Part shown: positions 49,855-61,921 of the stretch, one piece after another
How positions within the stretch are numbered: the stretch's first letter is position 1
How the letters are laid out: every line of letters begins with the position of its first letter
Assembly (NCBI GenBank): GCA_905160935.1
Contig: CAJHZI010000839.1
Coordinates: 31,001 to 95,000, forward strand
Source of the DNA: Enchytraeus crypticus
Taxonomy: Eukaryota > Annelida > Clitellata > Enchytraeida > Enchytraeidae
Length of the DNA stretch: 64,000 nucleotides
Direction: 5' to 3'
Program-made: the position numbers and the translations under genes
The notes under the pieces: generated by a model
Seen by the model: only the letters and a program-made list of their open reading frames with translations
Told to the model about the DNA's origin: nothing
Database searches by the model: none

Positions 49855-50105
49855 ATCCCTCCCCACCTCTCATAGCCCCGCCTCTCATAGTCCCACCTCT
49901 CCTACCCCTCCCCCGCCCCAGCAGTAGCCCTTCCTCTCTCTCCCACCCCTCCCCCGCCCCAGCAGTAGCCACACCTCTCTCTCCTACCCCTCCCCGCCCC
50001 AGCAGTAGCCACAACTCTTTCACCTACCCCTCCCCCGCCTAAGCAGTAGCTCCACCTCTCTCTCCTACCCCTCCCCCGCCCCAGCAGTAGCCCCGCCCCT
50101 CGTCA
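49855..50105. repeat. About 40-bp array overlapping the kinase C-terminus and stop
   Basis: Six units of CCCCTCCCCCGCCCCAGCAG plus TAGCCxCACCTCTCTCTCCTA. On the minus strand the first unit encodes the last residues [10 protein letters not shown] and the stop; the other units lie in the 3' flank and repeat the GGGGTAG stop motif. Confidence 0.9.
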
Positions 50106-53100
50106 CGATGAACTCATGCTTGAGAGCCTCAGAGGGCGTTAACCTCTGGGCGGGGTCCCACGCTAGACATCTCAGTATAAAGTCAGCGAGCGACTCATCC
50201 TCACAGCCGTGTAGAGCCGCTCTGATAGACCGGCTTCCCGGCACACCGCGTGTCTTACCGTTCCTCGACCTGCCCGGTACAAACATCGCCATGCCCTCCT
50301 CGTTCATCAGCGTGCAGTAGCGGGGGAGATTAGACGAGAGCATGAAGGAGCTGGAGCGTTTAGAGCGGGCTAGCAGCCCCTCAGGGGCCAGGCCTAGGAG
50401 CTCTATGATACAGGAGAGCTGGTCAGCCTCGTCTTCCCCTGGGAATAGCGGGTAGCCGGTGAGCAGCTCAGCACTGATGCAGCCGAGGCTCCACATGTCG
50501 ATAGGCATGCCATACGATGAGCCTAGGATGACCTCGGGCGCTCGGTAGAATCTTGATTGGATGTACGTGTAGATACGCTGGTGCTCATAGCAAGATGAGC
50601 CAAAGTCTATCACCTGTGCGGTTAATCAGTCAATCAAATCAATCAATCATCCAACCAACCAACCAAATAATAAATCAATCAACCGACCAACCAACCCACC
50701 AAGAAAAGTCAACCAATAACTCAATCAATCAAAAACCAATCAATCAATCAACCAACTAACCAACTAAGAAAAGTCAACCAATAAATCTGTCAATCGACCA
50801 ATTAATCAATAAATCAATCGATAAAAGTCAACCAATATATCAATCAATGAACCAATAAATCAACCAATCAATCAATCAATTAATCAATCAGTCCTGTACC
50901 TTGATGCACAAGAACATGAACAAGTCCTGCATCTTGCTGCACAAGAACAAGAACAAGAACAAGTCTCGTACTTTGATACACAAGAACAAGAACAAGTCAC
51001 GCACCTTGATACATAAGAAAAAGTACAAATCTCGTACCTTGATGCTGGAACGACCGGGTTGTCGCAGGAGAATGTTCTCAGGCTTGAGGTCACAGTGGAT
51101 GAGACGGTTGCGGTGAAGCAGCTCGAGACAGAGCAGCAGCGAGTGGGTTAACTTGCGCACGAGAGGAACGCGGAACCCTCTGAACTTGTTCCTCTTGATC
51201 AACTCATAGAGGTTGATGCTGAGCAGCTCAAACGTGAGGCAGATGTGCTGACGAAACATGAAGCTCTCGAGCATTCTGACGACATTGCACGACCCGTCAG
51301 CGTCCTGCTGTCGTAACTGCTCTAATATACGTATCTCCTCCTGTCAATCAATCAATCAATTAAGTGATCAATAGCTGCTGTAGTAGCTGCTCTAATATAC
51401 GTATCTCCTCCTGTCAATCAATCAAGTGATCAATTGCTGCTGTCGTAACTGCTCTAATATACATATCTCCTCCTGCTATCAATCAATCAATCAAGTGATC
51501 AATAGCTGCTGTCATAGCTGCTCTAACATACGGATCTCCTCCTGTCAATCAATCAAGTGATCAATCAAACTATATATCAGCCAATTTAAAAGTCAATAGA
51601 TGAATCAATGGATAAGATAATCGACTTCAATCAATCACAAAATCAATACGAATTTAACGTCCAGTTCCTCGCCATAACGTCGGAGACGCCAATGAATCAT
51701 AGGAAACAAGGAACGCTGCACAAAATTGGTAGATATAACACAAAACAGTAGCAGCGTAACACTCGTTCAGTTATCAACCTAGGTCCAGTAGAAAGAAAGA
51801 GAGGTTATGAGAATATATTAATAGTAAAATAGTCATACTTGTAACTGTATTGCTACTTTCCTGGGCAAGCTAAAATCCCATTTCTCTCCACCATAGGTCT
51901 AAATTTTGACCCGCTTGCCTTGGATGATGGACTTGCACTGTTTTGATCTCGCTTTCTCTTGTGGTCCCTGTGTACTCAGTCGTCATCGTGTGGTGCTTTG
52001 GCGCCTGTTTGTGTAGAGTCTGTAAGAGACGTCTCTGACATTGCCTTATGGTGACGAACCGGACGTTAAATTCTTATTGCTTGAAAGAATGACTGATACA
52101 AAACATGAACATTTACATATAGTTATTTAACAATTTAAAGAAACTTTGTTACGGTTTGTTCTAACACAAAACAACAGCGTCATACCTGCGCCTGCCGATG
52201 AAATCGTTTCTCATTTCTGATGATCTTCAGCGCCACGTACGTGCCCTCCTTATGATCGTAAGCCTTGACCACCTGTCCAAAGCTTCCCTTCCCCAGCAGC
52301 CTCAGCACCTCGTAGCGGTACCCGATGTGGTCGTGGACCACGTGGTGGTACGACCCCTTCTCGTCGTCGTAGTGAAAGTTTTTCTCGGCAGCGGCAATGG
52401 GCCCACCCACCATCATGCCACCCTCTTTCCTCGCGTTGGTCCCAACGAAGTAGATGTTCTGATACGTGAAAATCTCTCGGTGCTCGTAGGGCGTGAGCTT
52501 GTGCATGAACAGCTTCATCGCCGTGTCCGGCGAGAGAACTCTGATTGGTCGATCTCCCTCCTTAACAACTCTCTTGATCTGACGACGACGCAGCGTCTCC
52601 TGCGAGCTGATCCCCAACTGATCCTTACTGATCTCCAACAGATCCTGACTGATCCCCAACTGATCCTTACTGATCCCCAACTGCTCCTTACTGATCTCTG
52701 CCTGATCCTGACTGATCCTGGATTGATCCTTACTCACCGGCAAGTCCAGTTTAATCAGAGACTTTGATTCGTCACGTTTAGCTTCAGAAGTGTCACTGGA
52801 AACAAACATGTTGGGTGTTTTGACCGGGGATCCATCCGAGGAATTTCCGTTTTCTTTAGGTTGCAACTGGACTGGTAGTCTGCCATTGAGATGGGTTGAT
52901 CCTTGGTTGGTCGGCCTCGTTGAAATAACAGAAGCAGTAGGCTTAAATTTACATGATAAGATAGATTTCTTTGAGTTTTTAATTTGAATGTCACTAGATG
53001 AAGAATCTTGAATCTCGTTTTCTTTCAATGTGGAGGTCTGAGTCACAATGTCCCTCGACTTTGAGTTTTCATTTGTTTTTGAATGTCGATGCGAAATGAC

Positions 53101-53802
53101 GTTCATATTTTCTACTGATGAAGCATCGTTGTCCGTTTCCGTCCCATCATTAGCTAACCGATTGGTTCCGTGTGAACAGGTTGAAGGAATGGCCGTGTTT
53201 GCGAAAGACTTTGAGATATTGAGAGTCTGCACCGAAGAACTGGGATCAAGCGAAGAGCCCTTGCTGTTTATATTTGATATTAGAACAGATTCCGAGTCAT
53301 AGTCGGATAATTTCTCCAGCAGATTGCTTATTCTCTCATTCTTCACAAGCTTGGTACCTTTTCCACCGGCGCTACTTTTACTCTTATCCGACATTGCATT
53401 GCTTGATTTAATCGACAAATCTCGAGAGTTCTTGTCGCTCAATTGTCCGCTAGATTCACGGCTTTTGTCGTACTTTCCAGAATTTCTGAGGTACAAATTG
53501 ACACGGTTGAGCTGATACTTACCATTAGCGGCCACAGGAATTCTACTCAGCACATTCCTAGTATTCAGAGCAGCTTTCGTGTTCTCCAACGGACGAAAGA
53601 TCTTACGACTGCCGATCAATGGAGGCAGATAATTACCGGACGAGCGAGGCGATTCGTGCAGGCGGGAAGTCTCTAGATGATTGGCAGCTTGAATGCCACG
53701 CCCACTGCTTGGTTTATTTATTACAGTGGGCGGAGCTAAGCTGTTCTGCATGTCTGTTAGTTTCTTTGGAGGCTTTGCCCTATTTCTGTTTCTATCGCTC
53801 AT
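50065..53802 (-). CDS. DYRK2: DYRK2/3/4-class dual-specificity kinase, three exons, about 822 aa
   Basis: Exons (minus) 53802-52186, 51340-51038 and 50613-50065, all phase 0. Family role: Tyr-autophosphorylating, Ser/Thr-directed CMGC kinase. The N-terminal 410 residues are polar and low-complexity, with ISKDQLGI-type 8-residue repeats (about 370-410) encoded by a 24-bp coding minisatellite. The DYRK homology box is [20 protein letters not shown] (about 424-443). The kinase domain starts near 495: [13 protein letters not shown] with catalytic Lys about 526, then [20 protein letters not shown], the YTY activation-loop motif in [19 protein letters not shown], and [11 protein letters not shown]. 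The last ~12 residues ([10 protein letters not shown]) come from a minisatellite and are atypical. Class II DYRK (2/3/4) is secure from the box and loop; DYRK2 versus 3 or 4 is not. Confidence 0.92.
50620..50895. repeat. CAATCAACCAAC-rich tract (sense TTGATTGATT) before exon 3 acceptor
   Basis: Degenerate CAATCAATCAA/CCAACCAAC on the plus strand, that is, TTGATTGGTT on the gene strand, reaching to within about 15 bases of the exon 3 acceptor at 50614/50615. Confidence 0.75.
50895..51043. repeat. About 33-bp array of the kinase exon 2 donor
   Basis: On the minus strand, five copies of ATCAAGGTACGAGACTTGTT plus CTTGTTCTTGTGT, starting at the real junction ATCAAG|GTACGA. Three downstream copies keep ATCAA(G/A)GT donor-like sequence. 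Confidence 0.93.
51306..51568. repeat. 62-70-bp array of the kinase exon 2 acceptor plus exon start
   Basis: Four copies, minus strand, of TTGATTGACAG|GAGGAGATA and about 27 further exon bases (codons for [12 protein letters not shown]). Only the copy adjoining the exon body is functional; copy 2 runs into TAA after the duplicated codons. Confidence 0.95.
51640..52090. mobile_element. Two element C copies in opposite orientation
   Basis: 51640-51790 (minus): AATACGAATTTAACGTCCAG onward. 51890-52090 (plus): TTTTGACCCGCTTGCCTTGG, GTACTCAGTCGTCATCGTGT, GAACCGGACGTTAAATTCTT, TTGCTTGA. Both lie in the first kinase intron. Confidence 0.7.
52600..52735 (-). repeat. 24-bp coding minisatellite inside the kinase gene
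   Basis: ATCCTTACTGATCCCCAACT plus G repeated about six times, giving ISKDQLGI-like octapeptides. Frame-preserving because the unit is a multiple of 3. Confidence 0.85.
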
Positions 53803-55599
53803 TAGATAGAGGCCCGAGGTACATCAGTGGTCAGCTACTAGTTCACAAAGAATGGATAGAATACAGTATTTACGTATCTATTTGAATACTATTGAAATTA
53901 AATACTAGTGAAATTAAATACTATTCTATCTATTGAAATACCTATTACGTTTAGATGATATTTAAAAGAATTCAGATTCAGTTCTTGATGACTGTACAAG
54001 TAGTCACAGGGTTTTTTGTTTTATGAACTTGTTCTCTCTCTCGTGAGCTCTTAAAGCGCTATCTCTCTCAACACCCAGTTCACTGTAGAGTCTCCTGATA
54101 TCACACCTCAACAAAACGACTTCATATCAGATCATTATAAAAATCACCAGGTCTATGACTAGCAGGTCAGAATATAGCATTCAAATCTTCTCCCTACAAA
54201 TATACAGAATATCAATAAGTAATTATATAGTAATGAAGCGATTGTTCACTGTTTGTTCAGCAGGCAATGATGTTATAAGAACGGTGCCCAAGGAGGTATC
54301 TCCTTAACACTGTACCTCATCCAACTCAAATTTTTCATATTCATATTTGTATACTCCCCTAGTGATAATAATAATCACTTAGCCATCTATATAGTTTACA
54401 AGGCTCTGTTGTTAAATTATTTCAAGAACAGTAAAGTTTCCAAACCTGGCCCTACACACCTAACTTGTACCTTGAGTGTATTCTCCTATTAATTACTAAT
54501 TCATCTTATAATAAAAATTAGAGTGTTGTATTGCCAATAACAACATCGAGCACAACTGAGCTAAATCCCAGTCATAAAAATGAGGTCTAAAAAGATGCAA
54601 GATGCAAAATTTAGAAAAAGTTTAAGTGTTTATGTAATGGTAGCAAATCATGAACACTGGATGAAAATAAGACATCGAAAAGGTAGTTCTTTAACTGCTT
54701 ATGAACTCTGCTTATGAACCTACGTTACTTGCTAATAAATAAATAAATTCCCAATAATAGCACTTAATTTAAACTCTCGTTAGCTTTTTAAGAAATGAGA
54801 ACAATTAAAATTAAGCACATTTTTGCTTCAATAATCATCAAAACGTCTAAAATGTTAAAATCTTAACATGAAGGCCTAACATGCAAAAAAAAATTAGGTA
54901 ATGACTTACAAAACATTTTAAAAACACGTTTTCATTACATAGTTTCTATAGCTACATAACGCCAAAAGCAACAAGACAAAAAGATATCTAATTTGGCTAA
55001 TTATTAATAATTGAGGCTATGAACTAAAATTAAATAAATTAATTGAAATAGATAAATAAATAAATTCACCAACAACAACAACAACAAAATCAGCGGTAGT
55101 TTAACGTTGCCATGCGCACCAGAGAGGATATAACTTTTGGTAGGACAGATTTGCACCATGGAACTATTAATTGCAATGCATTTACCATCTACCAAATGAA
55201 AACAAAACAACATGGGTGTTTCTTATTTTTTATATCAATAGACTTATGGTATCAAAGTCAATCAACTAGAAATGTAATTTCTACTACTGATGAAAATCCA
55301 TTAATCTGAAAATCAATCGAAATTTAAATAAGTGGGAAGTTTTTAGTTTACATTTATCTTTGGATTGATTTTTGTATTTTCCATCTTCACAGTTTTAGAC
55401 TTCTATTTGCTCTCCCGGCTCAGAATCGTCTCAATAGTTTTCGATGATGTCATAGACGTTTGTCGCATTGTAATTGTTGATAACATTATTAGTATATGCT
55501 TTAGATTTTAAATCCCACCTATTTTATATTTTCATGAACACGGTGTCAATACTGAACCCAAGATTTTGATTTCACAAGGATTGAGCAATTGACAAAGCA

Positions 55600-55740
55600 T
55601 TATAGCATTCCCAATTTGAATTGAACCCTCGTGGGTTGAATCCCAGCCGCGCTGATCTAAGAGTAAAATCTCGGGCATTCATGGGACTGGTTATACGGAA
55701 ATTTCACTATAATGCGTGTTTACATTTTAATCCAATTTCA
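55600..55740 (+). mobile_element. SINE-B copy, truncated
   Basis: TGAACCCTCGTGGGTTGAAT (box B decayed), GAGAGTAAAATC-like text, GGGACTGGTTATACGGAA and CACTATAATGCGTGTTTAC. Confidence 0.7.
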
Positions 55741-56079
55741 CGTCAGTATCGTCTCTCAGGGTTGACACAATTCGTATATAGCTTTCAGTTGGAAGAGCAA
55801 TACATTATCTCAAGCAGTCAAATACCCGAATAAAGAGTATCAGATAACTAACTACCTTCTGAAATATTTCTCATATTTGATGCTTGATATCACAGGTTGT
55901 AGGAGAACACTCCTGCATTTCGAGCAAAAATGTGAATAAATCTCAAAGGAGCAGAAATATCTATGGAGAGAGGAGTGGGAAGGGGTGAGGTTTCTTAACT
56001 GAAACATCAAAGGGAAAGTAGTGCTTCATAAATCTACATGTATAAAAACATAAAAAAATCATATAAAACTTCTTTTATT

Positions 56080-56335
56080 AGGAATGTCTCAGTTGCCCAA
56101 TGGTTAGAGGCGTCAACTAACGTCATGAAGTTTAAATGACAGATCCTGAGGTGAACTGAACCCTTTTGGGTTCAATTCCCGGCTGCGCTGATCTGAGAGT
56201 AAAATCTCGGACATTCACTGGACTGGTTACCGGAAAATGGACAAAATTGCTTAACGGATTTAACATGCGACATTAAAAGTGTTTGATATCAACGTAGTTG
56301 ATCATTTCACTATAATGTGTGTAAAATGTGTGTTA
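56080..56335 (+). mobile_element. SINE-B, full-length reference copy
   Basis: Box A-like GCCCAATGGTTAGAGGCG, box B GGGTTCAATTCCC, then CTGAGAGTAAAATCTCGGAC, GGTTACCGGAAAATGG and ACTATAATGTGTGT. The head-to-box spacing is tRNA-like, so pol III transcription is the likely origin. Confidence 0.8.
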
Positions 56336-56729
56336 GTAGATTCTATACTTTACTACAAAGTTCAATTTTTTCAGAATTTTTAATAATAAATGTAGTCGTA
56401 ACTGTTGCAGTAGATCAATTGCAAAGCAAATGATTGCAAATGAGCTTCAGATATTATTTACTCAGGCTGTCGTTTCTTCACCGGTATTTTACTCAAACTC
56501 TCAATTATCTTCCATTGCATTTATAAAATAATTAATTTTATAAGCGAATAAGTTTTAAAGACCATGCGCTGCAGATACATGCCTATCACATTTAATTCTA
56601 TGAAATGAGCGTGACACTGTAATTCACATAGCGCATCATAGTTCAGATAATAGCAATACAACAAGAAACAACAACTAAAAGCTACACAACAAGTCCAGCA
56701 ACAGTTTCTTAACTAAGAGTATAGCACTG

Positions 56730-58029
56730 CTATACAGGATCGAAATAGAACGGCACAATAACAACAACATGACGGCATTTTGAGCATGACGACTCCTTGG
56801 AACTCTTTACACCGGAGAGCCTGTTGGACATAAACCCGTCCTCTCTCAGGTGACCTATCAGCACTCGCAGATACTCCAGGCCCCGGCTCATTCCAGGCCA
56901 TTCCTCTCCTAACGGAGCACAACCACCAGTAAAGTACGAAGACTCCACTTCATCGTCACTCCACGGTCCTAGCACAACATCGGCCTGCTTCGCCAGGCAG
57001 CGATCAACCTTGTCCAGCCCAGGCAAAACAAGCACCGGTCTGGTGAATGAATTGCTCGGGTAATGGTTATCAGAAGAGCCGCAGCAGTTTTGTTCAGGCA
57101 AGGCGTGTCGAGTGAGTCTTATATTAACCTCTCCAATCCCATCCAGACTCCTCCCCGCTCTCACCACAGCAGTCGAGACTACCTGTCTGCGCACATCGTC
57201 GTAGCCAGGTAGTCGAGCACGACGAGATTCACGCGCGAGCCTGTGTGCAATGTGCGGCACACAGCGCAGTTCTTCTACGAGTGGTGTGATGCTGAAGTAT
57301 AGGGCATGCGAGTACATGACCCAGGGGTCGTAGGCTTCTAGGGGCGGGGCAAAGGTGAGGGGGTCAGCGGCCGGGTGCTGGGGGGCGGGGCTAGCAGACT
57401 GCAGGGGGGTGGGGCTACGATGAGAAGTGGGGGGGAGAGTGCCGAGGCGTAGAAAGTCGAGAATGTGTGCAAAGTAGAGTGGGTTAGAGTCGATGAATGG
57501 TCGGCCCTCTGCGTCCTGGAATAATAGATCAATCAATCAGTTTATCAGTCATTGGAATAATGGATCAATCAATCAGTTTATCAATAAATGGGAAAATAGA
57601 TCAATCAGTTTATCAATCAATAGAATAATAGATCAATCAAAAAGTTTACCAATCAATAGAATAAGAGATCAATCAATCACTTTATCAATCAGGGGAATAA
57701 TAGATCAATCAATCAGTTTATCAATGAATGGAATAATAGATTAATCAATCAGTTTATCAATCAATATGTCAATCAACAGATCCATTGATCAGCAATCAAG
57801 CATTGCTCAATACGCAAGCCATAATTAGCAAAATTAAGTGATTAAATCAGTTACAATTCTGAAATCTATAAATTCTCACCCTCATCATACAGTGTCTGCC
57901 ACTGAACATCGCTGCCAGCATGGAATCCTCATATCTCTGCAGTGTTGCCATTGTAGTAGTGAACACAGTGCCGCCCACGTTCAGTGATACCACTGAGCTA
58001 CCTTCAGAAACCTCTAACCTGTTCTCCAT
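56730..58029 (-). CDS. KCTD7: KCTD7-like BTB/T1 domain protein, two exons, 311 aa
   Basis: Exons (minus) 58029-57880 and 57515-56730, phase 0. The N-terminus holds the T1/BTB start VVSLNVGGTVFTTTMATL and YEDSMLAAMFSGRH, continued across the intron by DAEGRPFIDSNPLYF and HILDFLRLGTLPP. A Pro/Ser-rich insert (about 80-110) separates the BTB fold from LYFSITPLVEELRCVPHIAH. The C-terminal part has VVLGPWSDDEVESS and EYLRVLIGHLREDGFMSNRL, as in KCTD7 (VSFGPW, then LVTDL..QGL). KCTD7 proteins work with Cullin-3 complexes; whether this one does is inference. It ends in FYFDPV rather than the vertebrate tail. ATG at 58029 (MENRLEVSEG) is the only upstream in-frame start seen. Confidence 0.85.
57516..57770. 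repeat. About 36-bp array abutting the KCTD exon 2 acceptor
   Basis: Units of GGAATAATAGATCAATCAAT plus CAGTTTATCAATCAAT; on the gene strand TTGATTGATCTATTATTCCA. The first unit supplies the true acceptor CTATTATTCCAG|GACGC. Confidence 0.88.
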
Positions 58030-58575
58030 GTCTCACCTAATCTAGTGACCCATGGTGAAAGACAGTGTCTTGCATCTGAAGGTGTAAACTAGAATATCTG
58101 AAATCGCAAACATATATAAATAACAATTCACATTTAAACACAAAAAAAAGTCAATGTGTCTCTTAAGAGTGAAAATATAATATTAACCAGACTGTTTATA
58201 AACAACTAGCAGAGCTCTACCATTATAATTTTAATATTAGTTTAAATGTTAGCTTAGTTTCGTAAGATTGTCACTCTAATATAAATATTTTAATATGTTA
58301 CAACTTGTTATCTGCTGGTAAACATTGGATAATTCTATCATATTAATCTCCATAAATGAACAATAATTCTAATATTTCATAGACTGAGTTATGAGATGGT
58401 TAATAAAATTGTGAAAACAGAAAAACTAAATTACAATAAAACAAAATAATATAATAATATAAAATTTAATTTATGAGATGGCTAATAAAATCTAGAAAAA
58501 TATAATATACAATAAAACAAAATAATATAAACTATAAAATTTAGAAAGTTTTAATGGTAGTTATGTATTTTGTTT
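58030..58575. other. KCTD 5' flank, no gene seen
   Basis: AT-rich. Two related segments (AATTACAATAAAACAAAATA near 58430 and the ATACAATAAAACAAAATAAT text near 58510) form a short duplication. Confidence 0.45.
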
Positions 58576-58579
58576 GTTT

Positions 58580-59740
58580 ACTACTACTACTGAGACTGCG
58601 CTACGTCCTATTGGGACCCTGCAGTAGGTTTCAAGGTTACTTGACTCCACTTCACTCTATCCTCAGCCAGATCACAGATGCTCTCATCTAATATGTTCAA
58701 ATTCTGATTTACATCTTTGAGATCTTTATTTACTAATTTGATCCATGTTTGTTTATTATGACAACCTCTTTGTTTTGTCTGAGATTTTTTATTCTCATTT
58801 AAAGCAAGTTATACAGGTGTATTGTTCGGTAACCTAAGTATGTGACCTATCCATTTTAGTCTTCGTGTTTTAATTGCAAGACTCCATTTTTTTCATTTAT
58901 TCTGATGTATAAGTTATCGTTGCTTACAATGTGAGGGTAATATTTTTTAAGTATTTTTCTTAATAGACTTCTATGAAATAGGTCAATTTCGTGTTCCTGT
59001 TTTGAAGTTAATGTCCATAGCTCACTATTATATAAGTAAACTGGTGTAATATAAGCATTGAATATATTTATTCTTGTTTTCATTGTTATTTTGCTATTTG
59101 TTAGTTTCATCTTGTATTTATTAAAAATAGCCATACACAATTGCTTTCTATGGATCATGTCTCTTTCAGTATCCAAGTAAGAACCTAAATATTTGCATTT
59201 CTTCCATTCCTGATCATTTTTGTTTCCAATGGTATATTTTTCTGTTTTATCTGTGTTTAGTTTTAAATCTTTCTTATTCAGTTTATCATTGACTTCCTTT
59301 TGAATTGTCTGTTATATTTTTGCATGTGCTTACATATGCAATATCATCTGCAAACTGCTGATCAATATTTATACCCATTTCTCGTTATATGCTATAGTTA
59401 TGTTCTATAATATGATTAGAAATTAATTCTTCATATGGTATATTTTCTTTGAAGTATGAGTGCTCTTCAATTTGGTTTGCTATTTGAATTTGGTACTCAT
59501 GTTTGTTTAAGCTATTTGCAAGGTAAATGTGAAAAGTACCGGGCTTAAGCAATCTACTTGTGGTATACCAATATTAGTTTCAAACTCATTTCCAGTTACA
59601 TCTCCATTTTTTACTCTTAAAATTACATCATCAATGATAAGTTTTATTATATGTAGTTCGTCCTGATCAATTATTTTACTTAAATCCTCTAATAATTTAT
59701 TTCTATTGACAGTATCAAATTGTTTGTTTACACTATCATT
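58580..59740 (-). mobile_element. LINE reverse transcriptase remnant, minus strand
   Basis: Blocks in order: FDTVNRNKLLEDL near 59710, GIPQVDCLSPVLF near 59555, the catalytic FADD box in QFADDIAYVSTCK near 59340, YITPVYLYNSELWTLTS near 59020, DLFHRSLLRKILKK, LKWIGHILRLP near 58855, and a tail AEDRVKWSQVTLKP ending in (TAG)n at 58580. The frames are broken, so this is a dead 5'-truncated copy of a family different from the CR1-like one. Confidence 0.82.
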
Positions 59741-60696
59741 GTTTACATTTTGAACTGGAATTTGCAGACTTCTGTTAATGCCGTTGAGGACTATAAACTA
59801 AAGTTCCTTTATATCACACAGCACGACAGTCAACATATTTCGAATAACATAAAGGTACAAAGTAAAAACGCAAAGACAGGCACACTAATACATGCAAAAA
59901 CCAGGCCATCAATGAGGGAGCATAACACCCTATCGAGTTGACCACCCGGATATCAATCATCCCGCTATCAAGCGTCCCTCATGTCTAAATCAAACTTTTA
60001 ATCAAAATAAAAGAGTGAAAGTGTCAATCATAAATTATAACTTTAATAACATAAAACTTTTAAATGAGGATAAGTTTAAAAACCTGTTGGTTATTTAATT
60101 TCAATAGAAACTCGATTTAAAAAATATAAATAAGGTACTGTTTTCTTAAATTTGTTAATTTAATTATTTAAGATTTTAATTTAAAGCTTGGTTTTAAAAT
60201 TTAGTTCCAGTATATATTTATTTTATTTATAATTAAAATTAGGCAGGAATTAATTGTAGTGAAATCATCAACTATATATGTTGATATGTTGATATCCATC
60301 ACTTTATACCATATATTTAAACCGTTAAGAAATTTACACTATTTTTCGTATAACCAGTCAAGCATATGTACAAGAAAAAAACTGAGCTTGAAAAGCTACG
60401 CAAATTTCAGCATAAAGAAAATCCAAGGTATTTAATTAATTTTTATGGCCAACGATTTGATCTGCCTTTGTTTCTATTGTGTTCGTTTTCGTATTTTATG
60501 ACGCAAAACTCTAATTGTTGTTGTTGTTGTTATTTTATAATGTTTTCGCAAGTAGCTGTTCGACAGTTAACAGAAGCCATTGCACGTCAGATTGTTTATG
60601 TTTATGTTTATGTTGTTGTTTGTGCTTAATATAATAATAATTCATTTTGATTGTGTAAAATCTTACAATAATTTAGGTTCTAATTACAATTCTACG
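59741..60696. other. Flank between RT remnant and MTMR14
   Basis: Contains a minus-strand SINE-B fragment (60250-60365: TATCCATCACTTTATACC, TTTTTCGTATAACCAGTC) and a decayed element D ending in (GTT)n near 60530. An acceptor-like AATAATTTAG at 60666-60675 could precede the MTMR14 start exon. Confidence 0.5.
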
Positions 60697-61877
60697 ATGA
60701 TTGAACCGGAGGATCAGCCGATTGACATGCAGCGAATTCGCTCACTAATGGAATATGCGTCTAGGACCCATTATAGAACGAACAGCAACACTAGTGAGGT
60801 ATTGACACCCACTTATGTTTAATAATAATAATAATTGTTGTACTAACAATTAGAGTACAGTTATCAATAACAACAGCGAGCACTATTGGTACACATCCAA
60901 GCCGGCTAACAAAGAGAAGGTCCAAAAACGGTGCAAATTTAAAATCCAGAAAATCAATCCAAAGATAAAGTGAATTAAAGTTTGAGTTTGCTATTGTCCG
61001 AGTATCAGTTCAGTTAATAATTGGTTAGATTTTATTGTAAGACATTATAAGAATTGATGGAAGTTTTATTCAAAGACTGTGTACCATACATCTGGTGAAT
61101 ATTGTATAATTTTTTTAATCAGATTTCTTGTTGAGCTAGGTAACACCCCTGTATGTTATAAATATATATCTGTTCATCAGCTGCTGGTTAGTTACTTCTT
61201 GTGACATGTCCAGTATTTGTTTGGTCTATTCGCCATGGCTCAGATTCCTTCTTCTTGGCATATGCCACTGAACATAGCTGGGAACACGATCGTGTTCTTA
61301 ACTGGCAACTAAAGCGATTCCTGTCAGCAGTGGGCGGGGTTAATGAGCGACTGACTGAGCATGATGTGGTAGGTTCATAGGCACTGTGCTCTGATTGGTT
61401 GAGCTGGATCTGAATTAGGCGGTAATGATTTACTTATTCTTGGACATGTATGGATGCTGTTATTTTCTCTGCATGGTGCAGGTAGAACTTGTTTTATCTA
61501 TATGTAATATAACATAGCATAACAACAATTAGAGTGCTACAGTCATCAATGACAACATCGAGCACTATCGAGACAAAATCAAGCCGGCGAGCAAAAAGAA
61601 GGTCCAAAAACGATGCAAATTCCAAAATTCAGAAAATTGGTCCAAATTAGTGTATGTGTGAGTATCAATCAGATGCGTGGTAAAATATATGTCTCTTTTG
61701 TAAATAGTACCTGTAATATTGTTATTGAATGTAATGAAAATAACTGTAATTTTGGTAATTGTACGAAGTTTTCTTTTTGTTTTAGAATGACAAGATTATG
61801 AAGACTTGCCTGAAATTGTTCTCCAAGGATTACAAGTATTCTGTAAGTACTAATATGTCATATACATATAGTACCAA

Positions 61878-61921
<44 letters not shown>

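Larger units (their letters stand above)
53803..56700. other. Intergenic between kinase and KCTD genes
   Basis: Presumed kinase promoter at the left side; no clear core motif. Contains element D copies at 54520-54610 (minus) and 55360-55495 (plus), and SINE-B copies listed separately. No gene seen. Confidence 0.5.

Noticed and set aside
49811-50023. Gly-rich minus-strand frame as a separate small gene
   Set aside because: It is the minisatellite that also forms the kinase C-terminus.
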